NCBI GenBank assembly: GCA_029202545.1 | Contig: CP119311.1 | Span: 4,092,001-4,156,000, forward strand | Direction: 5' to 3' | Origin: Candidatus Pseudobacter hemicellulosilyticus | Lineage (GTDB): Bacteria > Bacteroidota > Bacteroidia > Chitinophagales > Chitinophagaceae | Length of the DNA: 64,000 bases | Shown: positions 53,284-60,632 of the stretch, in pieces | Position numbering within the stretch: position 1 is the stretch's first letter | Layout: each line of letters opens with the position of its first letter | Program-made: the position numbers and the translations under genes | The notes under the pieces: model-generated | The model's input: only the letters and a program-made list of their open reading frames with translations | Databases searched by the model: none | Told to the model about the DNA's origin: nothing

Positions 53284-55272
53284 ATGCGGTATACGCTTTT
53301 TCTATTCCTGGTTATTGTTTGCCTGCCGGCGAAGGCAGGCGCCAATGAAGATCCAGTTAGTTATGACATCTGTATTTATGGTGGTACTTCTGCAGGTGTT
53401 ATAGCTGCCTATACCGCAGCCCTGCAAAAGAAGACTGTATTGCTGATAGAACCCGGGTCCCGGCTGGGAGGGCTGTCTTCCGGCGGACTCGGGTTTACAG
53501 ATATTGGTAATAAGTATGTGGTTACGGGTTTGTCGAGAGACTTTTACCGGCGCATCGGACAGCATTATGGCAAATTTGAGCAATGGGTGTTTGAGCCTAA
53601 AGTGGCGGAAGCCATATTCCTGGATTATATCAGAAGATCAGGTTGTCGAGTGTTGTATGGAAAGCGGTTGCAAACGGTCAGTAAAAATGGAACAGTCATT
53701 GGATCTGTGCTGTTGGAAAATACGGATGGTAGTGCAGGGACACTCCTGGTTCGTGCCAAACAATTCATTGATTGTTCCTATGAAGGAGACCTGATGGCCA
53801 GGGCTGGCGTCAGTTATACCACCGGCCGGGAAGCCAATTCCCAATACCATGAAACCGTCAACGGCGTACAATTAAAAGAGAAGCACCAGTTCCCCGATGG
53901 CGTTGATCCCTATATTTTACCTGGCAAACCGGAAAGCGGGTTGTTATGGGGTATCAGTGCAGCGCCACTGGGCGAGGCAGGCAGTGGCGATAAAAAGATA
54001 CAGGCCTACAATTTCAGGATCTGCCTGAGCAAAGATCCTGCAAATCAGTTGCCGATCACCCGGCCGGCTGATTATGACTCCACAAAATATGAGCTGTTGC
54101 TGCGGCTGCTTGCTGCCAGACCGGCCAGGGGACTTGGGGAGATCCTGAAGATGGACCTGATGCCCAATAACAAAACAGATATTAATAACCAGGGAGCTTT
54201 TTCAACCGATATGATCGGGATGAACTATGCGTATCCGGATGGGGACTATGCAACCAGGGACTCCATTTTTCAGGCGCATGTACGTTATACGAAGGGCCTC
54301 CTGTATTTCATTGGTCATGATCCCAGGATGCCGGCGCACCTGCGAAATGAAATGCTGCAGTGGGGGTATCCGATGGACGAATACCCGGATACCGAACACT
54401 GGACGTCCCAACTGTATGTCAGGGAAGCAAGGCGCATGATAGGAGAGTACGTGATGACCCAGGATAATTGCACGGCAAAGGTAGTGGTGAAAGATGGGAT
54501 CGGTATGGCTGCCTATACCATGGATTCTCATAATACACAGCGGATAGTAGTCAGTGGAATGGTTAAGAACGAGGGGGATGTACAGCTAAAAGGCGTAAAA
54601 CCTTATCCCATTGCGTATAGGTCCATCACTCCCGGTAGAAAAGAATGCAGTAACCTGCTGGTGCCTGTTTGCCTGTCGGCCAGCCATATAGCCTATGGTT
54701 CTATCCGGATGGAACCGGTATTTATGGTGCTGGCGCAGTCTGCTGCGCTTGCTGCTGTAATAGCCATTGATCAGCGGTGTGCTATCCAGGAAATTCCTGT
54801 GGGATCCTTGCAGGAGCAGTTAAACAAGGATCCGCTTGCTGACGGCTCAGTAGCCGAAATACTGATTGATGATGCCGATGTCACAACCGTTACCGGTGAG
54901 TGGAGTAAAGAAACTACCGGTGGTTATGGCCCTTCCTTATTGCTCAATGCCGGCAAAGAGCCGGCCAGTGTACGCTTTGAGCCTGTTATCAGGAAGAAAG
55001 GAAAGTACCAGGTGTATTTCTATTACCCGAAAGTTGAAAAGGCAGCTGAACTATTGTCTGTTAAAATATACGATGGGAAAAAGTGGAGAACCAATAAGAT
55101 CCAGAGCAAAGACATCAGGATAGTGGGACAAACATCCGGCGAGTGGGTCTCACTCGGGATGTTTACCTTTCCGGAAGGGAAAAGAGCACTGGTAGAAATA
55201 TCAAACCAGGATGCCAGTGGCACCATAGCGGCTGATGCCGTATTGTTTGTCCCGGTACGCAATAAAAACTGA
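53284..55272 (+). CDS. Secreted FAD-dependent oxidoreductase with golvesin-type C-terminal domain
   Basis: 662 residues with a signal peptide (LFLFLVIVCLPAKAGA). The N-terminal FAD-binding fold is YDICIYGGTSAGVIAAYTAA, then VLLIEPGSRLGGLSSGGLG (residues about 24-70), a variant of GxGxxG. The family (FAD_oxidored; often annotated as xanthan-lyase related) continues with FIDCSYEGDLMARAGVSYTT. The C-terminus (about 540-655; VTGEWSKETTGGYGPSLLLN, GKYQVYFYYPKVEKAAELLS, AADAVLF) is a golvesin-like domain. In such loci the enzyme may modify sugar residues, but the reaction is not established. Confidence 0.82.
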   Translation: MRYTLFLFLVIVCLPAKAGANEDPVSYDICIYGGTSAGVIAAYTAALQKKTVLLIEPGSRLGGLSSGGLGFTDIGNKYVVTGLSRDFYRRIGQHYGKFEQWVFEPKVAEAIFLDYIRRSGCRVLYGKRLQTVSKNGTVIGSVLLENTDGSAGTLLVRAKQFIDCSYEGDLMARAGVSYTTGREANSQYHETVNGVQLKEKHQFPDGVDPYILPGKPESGLLWGISAAPLGEAGSGDKKIQAYNFRICLSKDPANQLPITRPADYDSTKYELLLRLLAARPARGLGEILKMDLMPNNKTDINNQGAFSTDMIGMNYAYPDGDYATRDSIFQAHVRYTKGLLYFIGHDPRMPAHLRNEMLQWGYPMDEYPDTEHWTSQLYVREARRMIGEYVMTQDNCTAKVVVKDGIGMAAYTMDSHNTQRIVVSGMVKNEGDVQLKGVKPYPIAYRSITPGRKECSNLLVPVCLSASHIAYGSIRMEPVFMVLAQSAALAAVIAIDQRCAIQEIPVGSLQEQLNKDPLADGSVAEILIDDADVTTVTGEWSKETTGGYGPSLLLNAGKEPASVRFEPVIRKKGKYQVYFYYPKVEKAAELLSVKIYDGKKWRTNKIQSKDIRIVGQTSGEWVSLGMFTFPEGKRALVEISNQDASGTIAADAVLFVPVRNKN

Positions 55273-55285
55273 TAAACTGTAATCC

Positions 55286-56047
55286 ATGCGCTCAAGAAGG
55301 AAATTTATCAACCAGGCAGTGGCTGGTATGGCCGGGCTGTTAGTGACTAACCATTTAGAGGCTGGGCCTCAAAGCCTGTCAGCGTTTGAAAAAACAGGTG
55401 GAGGAACAGGGGTTATGCCCGCTATTAACAGCGGGATCGGGGGCAACAATACCATCGATCTGCTGGAACGTTTACAGGTAGATTGCCTGGCTCACCAGCC
55501 CAGACTGACTATACTGATGATCGGTACAAATGATATGAACAGCAAAAAACATGTACCGCTTGAAACATATGAGCAGAACCTGTCAAAAATAATAACGCCT
55601 ATCGTGAAAAGCGGCAGCAAATTATTACTGATGACCATTCTCCCGGCATATGAACCCTATTTGTTCACCCGCCACGAGGCTTCTTTTTATGATCCTGAAG
55701 GAGTGAGTGGCAGAAGAAAGCAGGTCAATGATGTTATCCGGAAAACAGCTGCCAGGTACAAGGCTGGCTTACTGGACCTGGAACAGCGGTTCCTGGCGGT
55801 GGGCAAGATAGGGACGGAAAAGGATTCGTTGATATCAAATGAAGTAAACTCCGGCAAAACAGACGGCATTCATCCTACACCAAACGGCTATAGGTTTATA
55901 GCGCTGTCAGTGTACGATTATATTATATATCACAACCTCCCCAAGCAGGGCATTGTTTGCTTTGGAGACAGCATTACCCGGGGTGACGGGTCTGTTAACG
56001 GCGAAAGCTATCCCGGCTATCTGAATAAACTCTTAACCATTGCCTGA
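55286..56047 (+). CDS. Circularly permuted SGNH/GDSL hydrolase
   Basis: 253 residues. The N-terminus (MRSRRKFINQAVAGMAGLLV) looks like a twin-arginine or Sec signal. The SGNH blocks are in rotated order: block II INSGIGGNNT at 47-56, block III IGTND at 79-83, block V DGIHPTPNGY at 193-202 (catalytic Asp and His), and only then block I FGDSITRGDG at 226-235 with the catalytic Ser, followed by SYPGYLNKLL. In usual enzymes GDS is the first block. All catalytic parts are present, so an active esterase (for example glycan deacetylase) is likely. Operon neighbours are the golvesin FAD enzyme and a GH2 glycosidase. Confidence 0.85.
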   Translation: MRSRRKFINQAVAGMAGLLVTNHLEAGPQSLSAFEKTGGGTGVMPAINSGIGGNNTIDLLERLQVDCLAHQPRLTILMIGTNDMNSKKHVPLETYEQNLSKIITPIVKSGSKLLLMTILPAYEPYLFTRHEASFYDPEGVSGRRKQVNDVIRKTAARYKAGLLDLEQRFLAVGKIGTEKDSLISNEVNSGKTDGIHPTPNGYRFIALSVYDYIIYHNLPKQGIVCFGDSITRGDGSVNGESYPGYLNKLLTIA

Positions 56048-56098
56048 TCAGTCTATGACAATAGCTCGTCATCCTGTGTCAGTACAAACCCTTTCATT

Positions 56099-58807
56099 AT
56101 GTTAAAAGCAGGTCTTTTATTATTTACCGGATTATTGGCAGTGCAATGCCTGCAGGTACAGGCGCAGCAGCCAGTTGTTGAGACCAACCCTTCGGCGGCC
56201 CGGTCTGTTTTTTTGAAACCCGGCAAAGCGGGCAAGCTGTCCTGGCAGATGAAAAAAGCCAGTGAGGCAGGACCTGGTGAAGTAGTGTCAGCTGCCAGCT
56301 ATCAGCCTGAAGGCTGGCTGCCGGCTATTGTTCCCGGAACTGTTTTAAATAGCCTGGTGCATAATAAGATATATCCTGAACCATACTATGGAGATATTAA
56401 CCGTTACTCCCGCAAACTCATTCCTGACCTGAATGATGCAGGGCAGGAGTTCTATCATTACTGGTTCAGAACAGCCTTTGCAGTCCCTGATCAATTCAGG
56501 GGTAAGAAGGTCTGGCTGAAACTGCATGGGGTTAATTACAGGGCGGATGTGTGGCTGAACGGACAAAAGCTGGGTACCATCAACGGCATGTTCCAGCCTG
56601 GTAATTTTGAGGTGACCGGTAAAATAAACCGTACCGGTAACAATGTACTGGCAGTAGATGTATTGCCCGTTGATGTGCCTGGTGATGTGTACAGGAAAAA
56701 TAATACGCGTACGGGAGCAGTGGGTGAGAATAACAATGGGGGAGATGGTGAAATTGGCAAAAATGTTACCATGCTGATGTCTGTTGGCTGGGACTTTACT
56801 GCACCTGATGGTATCCGCGACAGGAATACCGGGATCTGGAAAGATGTGGAGTTATATGCTACCGGGGATGTGCTGTTGCAGGACGCCTTTGTACAGACGG
56901 CTTTGCCATTGCCTGATACCAGTTCTTCGAAACAAACCATATCGGTTGAGCTGAAAAATACTACGGATACCAGGCAGACCGGAAAGCTGTCAGGCGCTAT
57001 TGCCGGCACCGCCATTCGTTTTGAAAGAACGGTGGAATTGAACCCGGGAGAAACCAGGCAGATCGTCTTCGATCCGGGCGCCTATCCCCAGCTTACCATC
57101 AAGAACCCCAAACTATGGTGGCCGGTGAATAAAGGCCAGCAGCACCTGTATACCCTGCAATTGCAGTTTAAAAAAGGGAATGAGGTCTCTCATGAGCTGA
57201 CAACCCGCTTTGGCGTTCGACAGATCCAGACTGATCAAAATACACCGGATAAGTCGCGCAGGTTTATTGTCAACGGTCATCCTGTTTTTATCAGGGGCAC
57301 CAACTGGATACCGGAAGCCATGCTGCGAACTTCTGCAGAACGCACAGAGACAGAGCTACGGTATACAAAACAGGGTGGGTACAACCTGGTAAGATTGTGG
57401 GGTGGTGGAATAGCGGAGTCGGATGCCTTTTACAGGATCTGTGATGAACTGGGCCTGCTGGTATGGAATGAATTCTGGATAACGGGGGATACCCGCTTCC
57501 CCCAGGATACGGCCCTTTATTTCAGCAATCTGCGGGCGACAGTTAAGCGGATCCGTTCTCATCCATCCGTTGCCTACTACGTAGCGTCTAATGAATCCAA
57601 GGACCTGCCCGGAACGGAAAAGATCATCCATGAGCTGGATCCCACCATTGGCTACCAGGAGCAATCAGAATGCTGTGGCATACATGATGGTAGTCCGTAT
57701 AAATATGAGAACCCTATGCAGTATTTTGAAAATACGGCTTCTCCGAGGGGCAGCAGGGTAGATGGGTTTAACCCGGAATATGGAACGCCCTGTTTACCGC
57801 TGGTGGAATCTTTGCGGCAAATGATGCCGGAAAGCGACCTCTGGCCTATTAATGACTCTGTCTGGAATTACCTGGACGGCAACGGATTTCATAAAATGAA
57901 TACCGGCTACCGCCAGGCGGTCAGCCAGCTCGGCACTGTCCGTTCTATTGAAGAGTATGCGCAGAAGGCCCAGCTGGTAGGCGCTATGAACTACCGTGGT
58001 ATTTGTGAAGTGTGGAATTACAATAAGTTCTCCTGGGGCGACAGGTTTGCTTCCGGCTATTTATTCTGGTATAATAACAGCCCGCTACCGCAAACCGCCA
58101 GCCGGATGTACGACTGGTACCTGCGTCCAACGGCGGCATTGTATTATGCACAGAACGGCAATGCTCCTTTGCATCCGCAGTTTGATTATTATAAGAATAC
58201 AGTATCGGTGTACAATGATTACCGGAAAGCTTTTCCGGACCATACACTCGAAGCCACTGTCTATGATCTTCACTCCAGGCTGGTATCTACCCAATCAATA
58301 ACCGTACAGATACCGGCAGATGGATTGGTGAAAGACGCGCTGAAACTGGATTTTAATGACAGCATCTCGCAGGTCCATTTTATTAAATTGCTGCTGAAGT
58401 CGCCGGCAGGCAATACAGTAGCTGAAGCTTTTTACTGGCGCTCGAAAGATGCGTACAAAGGCGCCTGGACCATGACGGGACCTGCAGTGTCAGGATTTTC
58501 AGCTATTGACCAGTTGCCAAAAGCTGGGTTGACCGGCTCTGCGAAAAAAAGAACAGTCAACAATAAGGTATTTGTAGAGGTGCTGGTAAAGAATACATCG
58601 GATAAATTAGCCTTTTTCAACCAGGTCAGGTTGATGGACCAGGCTGGCGCTGTACTGCCATCGGTATTCTATACGGATAACTTCTTTTCCCTGCTGCCGG
58701 GAGAGGAAAGGAGGGTGACGATAGAAGTATCAGCGGATAGATTGAAGCAGGCAAAACGGCTGTCTGTAAGTGGTTTGAATACGGATGAGATCAGTATAAA
58801 ATTTTAG
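56099..58807 (+). CDS. GH2-family exo-glycosidase (beta-mannosidase / exo-glucosaminidase-like)
   Basis: 902 residues with signal peptide (LLLFTGLLAVQCLQVQAQ). Order: sugar-binding beta domain (AIVPGTVLNSLVHNKIYPEP, YYGDINRYSRKL, WLKLHGVNYRADVWLNGQKL), Ig-like domain, then the TIM barrel (RFIVNGHPVFIRGTNWIPEA, GYNLVRLWGGGIAESDAFYR, LLVWNEFWI). The acid/base Glu is in YYVASNESKDLP and the nucleophile Glu in FNPEYGTPCLP. The layout is that of GH2 exo-beta-D-glucosaminidase and beta-mannosidase groups; which sugar is removed cannot be told. It closes the module 4 operon. The mature C-terminus carries two further beta domains. Confidence 0.85.
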   Translation: MLKAGLLLFTGLLAVQCLQVQAQQPVVETNPSAARSVFLKPGKAGKLSWQMKKASEAGPGEVVSAASYQPEGWLPAIVPGTVLNSLVHNKIYPEPYYGDINRYSRKLIPDLNDAGQEFYHYWFRTAFAVPDQFRGKKVWLKLHGVNYRADVWLNGQKLGTINGMFQPGNFEVTGKINRTGNNVLAVDVLPVDVPGDVYRKNNTRTGAVGENNNGGDGEIGKNVTMLMSVGWDFTAPDGIRDRNTGIWKDVELYATGDVLLQDAFVQTALPLPDTSSSKQTISVELKNTTDTRQTGKLSGAIAGTAIRFERTVELNPGETRQIVFDPGAYPQLTIKNPKLWWPVNKGQQHLYTLQLQFKKGNEVSHELTTRFGVRQIQTDQNTPDKSRRFIVNGHPVFIRGTNWIPEAMLRTSAERTETELRYTKQGGYNLVRLWGGGIAESDAFYRICDELGLLVWNEFWITGDTRFPQDTALYFSNLRATVKRIRSHPSVAYYVASNESKDLPGTEKIIHELDPTIGYQEQSECCGIHDGSPYKYENPMQYFENTASPRGSRVDGFNPEYGTPCLPLVESLRQMMPESDLWPINDSVWNYLDGNGFHKMNTGYRQAVSQLGTVRSIEEYAQKAQLVGAMNYRGICEVWNYNKFSWGDRFASGYLFWYNNSPLPQTASRMYDWYLRPTAALYYAQNGNAPLHPQFDYYKNTVSVYNDYRKAFPDHTLEATVYDLHSRLVSTQSITVQIPADGLVKDALKLDFNDSISQVHFIKLLLKSPAGNTVAEAFYWRSKDAYKGAWTMTGPAVSGFSAIDQLPKAGLTGSAKKRTVNNKVFVEVLVKNTSDKLAFFNQVRLMDQAGAVLPSVFYTDNFFSLLPGEERRVTIEVSADRLKQAKRLSVSGLNTDEISIKF

Positions 58808-58837
58808 ATTCGTGGGGCTTACCAGGTAAATTATTCC

Positions 58838-58858
58838 ATTTACCAAAATTTGGTAAAT
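58838..58858. promoter_or_regulatory. Perfect 21-bp palindrome after the GH2 gene
   Basis: ATTTACCAAA-A-TTTGGTAAAT is a perfect dyad between the GH2 stop and the convergent HTH gene. A smaller one (TTACCAGGTAA) lies at 58819-58829. The part ATTTACCAAA also occurs at 8244-8253 next to the other HTH pair. It could be an operator or a weak bidirectional terminator. Confidence 0.35.
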
Positions 58859-58872
58859 ATGGGCTATAGGAT

Positions 58873-59139
58873 CTATTTACCTTTCTTTTTAACCCTACGA
58901 ATCATTTCTACAATCAATTCTTCTCTCACGTCAAAAAAGAAAGCTATTGCATCAGCCTCATCAAATGTGAGATTGCCAGGGGACTCCATAAGGCGGCGCA
59001 TGCGGGTAGTATTAGTTCTAAGGCTTTTAGCTAAAGATGTCACAGGGAAATCATGATCATCCAAGATTTCCACGAGAGTTTTAATATCCTTACTCTCGAT
59101 AAGTTTTTTGATACCTTTTGTCCTTTTGTCTCGTTCCAT
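58873..59139 (-). CDS. Small HTH-like protein A, 88 aa
   Basis: Start at ATG 59139 (MERDKRTKGIKKLIESKDIK); an upstream extension to 59229 is hydrophobic and AT-rich and is rejected. The middle (LVEILDDHDFPVTSLAKSLR, TNTTRMRRLMESPGNLTFDE) forms a helical HTH-like region, followed by a basic end (MIRRVKKKGK). It is a paralog of the protein at 59660: ILDDHDFPVTSLAKSLRTNTTRMRRL corresponds in position to IFDVLPPSILARDLRLNYARLRKRL (both given as residues about 29-56). Divergent orientation suggests a regulatory pair. Confidence 0.65.
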   Translation of the reverse strand: MERDKRTKGIKKLIESKDIKTLVEILDDHDFPVTSLAKSLRTNTTRMRRLMESPGNLTFDEADAIAFFFDVREELIVEMIRRVKKKGK

Positions 59140-59445
59140 GAGAGACAAAGATGAAAGACGCAGACAAATGTTTATCAATAAGATATAATGTGTCTGTAAA
59201 AAGGATGAATTATGATTAAAAAAAGACAAAACATCCTTTGTTTAATACATTGTTCTTCTCTATCTTGCTGATGGTTAAGGGCAAGAAACTGATTAGGGCG
59301 ATCTCGATGAGGTTTGCTCTTTTTTGCTTTATTTTGCGACCTTCTTTATTACGTGAAGGACTCGCTATTTTTCTCGATCGGAAAATCCGCTAGTTTTCAA
59401 TGACCCGAGATGATAGTGAATGCCTGCTCTATATTTCAAAATATG

Positions 59446-59517
59446 GGGTGGGCCTCTATCAGCTTGCCGGGTCTGGCTCTTAGCGGATGCCTCCGATCGG
59501 CAAGACGAGGCCCGCCC
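59446..59517 (+). ncRNA. Candidate structured RNA or long terminator
   Basis: Three stacked stems: outer GGGTGGGCCTC (59446-59456) with GAGGCCCGCCC (59507-59517); inner CTTGCCG (59463-59469) with CGGCAAG (59498-59504); and apical CGGA (59484-59487) with TCCG (59492-59495). A T-rich run (TTTATTTTTT, 59518-59527) follows directly. It could be the end of a small RNA, or an attenuator before the HTH gene at 59660. No promoter is certain. Confidence 0.4.
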
Positions 59518-59621
59518 TTTATTTTTTCCTGCCTGTCTTGACTTAATCGTGTTTGTGGTGGTATTCAGTATATCCTTATCGTCACCCTGTAGGGGGTACA
59601 GGAGGCTGCCGGTTTCAGGCT

Positions 59622-59651
59622 GGCCGCCGCAAATATCGGCGGCGGCCTTTT
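59622..59651 (+). terminator. Strong hairpin just before the HTH gene start
   Basis: GGCCGCCGC (59622-59630) pairs with GCGGCGGCC (59639-59647), followed by TTTTC. It ends 12 bp before ATG 59660, so it would stop upstream transcription unless the gene's promoter lies within it or readthrough is regulated. Confidence 0.65.
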
Positions 59652-59659
59652 CAATTATT

Positions 59660-59923
59660 ATGACGAAGGTTAAAGATAAACGGTACCATGCCGTCAAAAT
59701 GTATATAGATGCTGGAGCCATTAAGAAGCTACCAGACATTTTTGATGTCCTGCCGCCATCAATTCTGGCGAGAGATCTGCGTTTAAATTATGCACGATTG
59801 CGGAAGCGTTTGAAAAATACGAACCTCTTTACAGTGAAGGAACTCCGCAATCTTGCGGACCTGATAGAGGTTGAAGGTGTAGTGATCTACAGGCTCATGG
59901 ATCATAAGAGCCTGTACACATAA
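59660..59923 (+). CDS. Small HTH-like protein B, 87 aa
   Basis: Start at ATG 59660 (MTKVKDKRYHAVKMYIDAGA). Helices LPDIFDVLPPSILARDLRLN, YARLRKRLKNTNLFTVKELR and LADLIEVEGVVIYRLM align with protein A of the divergent gene at 58873-59139. A longer open frame from 59420 passes through the structured region and is rejected. Two near-identical GC hairpins bracket the gene. A DNA-binding role is inferred. Confidence 0.6.
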   Translation: MTKVKDKRYHAVKMYIDAGAIKKLPDIFDVLPPSILARDLRLNYARLRKRLKNTNLFTVKELRNLADLIEVEGVVIYRLMDHKSLYT

Positions 59924-59998
59924 TTGCAAACTTCGTTTCTAAACTGGAAACGGTGACTGGCATGCTCAGGCATGGGATGCCGCTCAGCTTTGTCTATT

Positions 59999-60035
59999 GG
60001 CCGCCGTGCGCTCGATCTTACGCGGCGGCCTTTTT
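59999..60035 (+). terminator. Terminator after the HTH gene
   Basis: GGCCGCCG (59999-60006) pairs with CGGCGGCC (60023-60030), and TTTTTCTTCT follows. The right arm encodes the last residues of the convergent integrase stub, so the two units overlap here. Confidence 0.7.
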
Positions 60036-60293
60036 CTTCTCAAGTTGAGCGATCTCGAAGATGCTGTGTTTTTGAAAGTAAGTTACACCAGCTGCCTGCT
60101 CGTTGAGAATATCGACTGTTTCTGTTTTGATGACCAATTTCCCATCGGGATACTTGCAGGCAAATGAAGGGTCAAAAAACCGATAATGAATATACCAGGA
60201 AACCTCCATATTTGCCGATGGCTTTGAGTAGTTTTTGGGATAAACAGTAGGTTGGGAGCAGCTGCACCCATGTGGAAGCTTAATACGGGCCAT
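60018..60293 (-). pseudogene. Truncated tyrosine-recombinase (integrase) N-terminus
   Basis: 91 residues: MARIKLPHGCSCSQPTVYPK, NYSKPSANMEVSWYIHYRFF, DPSFACKYPDGKLVIK. This matches the arm-binding N-terminus of Bacteroidota phage-type integrases as I know them (usually about 400 aa). The core-binding and catalytic domains are missing; the frame ends KKKAAA inside the terminator hairpin. It begins 110 bp from the 3' end of tRNA-Lys, the standard place for an integrase of an island inserted at that tRNA. Confidence 0.65.
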
Positions 60294-60365
60294 TGGGCAA
60301 ATTTTATAATGTTAACGTTATTGTTAACGTTTGATAAAAATGCCTGAGGCAAAGGAGAAAAAAAT

Positions 60366-60400
60366 AAGCCGAAATTCAGTACAGAACTGGATTTCGGCTT
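60366..60400 (-). terminator. Terminator of the tRNA-Lys gene
   Basis: AAGCCGAAAT (60366-60375) pairs with ATTTCGGCTT (60391-60400); on the minus strand an U-rich run follows (plus strand AAAAAAAT before 60366). It lies right after the tRNA 3' end. Confidence 0.8.
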
Positions 60401-60402
60401 AG

Positions 60403-60475
60403 TGTCCCCGCACGGGCTCGAACCGTGGACCCATTGATTAAGAGTCAATTGCTCTACCAACTGAGCTACGGAGAC
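60403..60475 (-). tRNA. tRNA-Lys (anticodon CTT)
   Basis: On the minus strand the gene begins GTCTCCGTAGCTCAGTTGGT and has an anticodon stem ATTGA/TCAAT around the loop CTCTTAA, giving anticodon CTT, then the T arm ACGGTTCGAGCCCGT and acceptor CGGGGAC. Acceptor pairs are complete with one G-U. No CCA is encoded, as usual in Bacteroidota. The integrase stub faces its 3' end. Confidence 0.95.
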
Positions 60476-60632
60476 AAGGGGTGCAAAAATAAGCATTCAT
60501 AGAATATAATCCTACAAATTTCTTTCCTGCTTTTTATTTTCTGTAGATCAAACGTCCAATAGGTTTGCCAGCTGTTATTGAAAATGAAACAGGCAGCGTG
60601 GGGCCTGGTGATTTCTTTAAGAGCTTCTTTTC

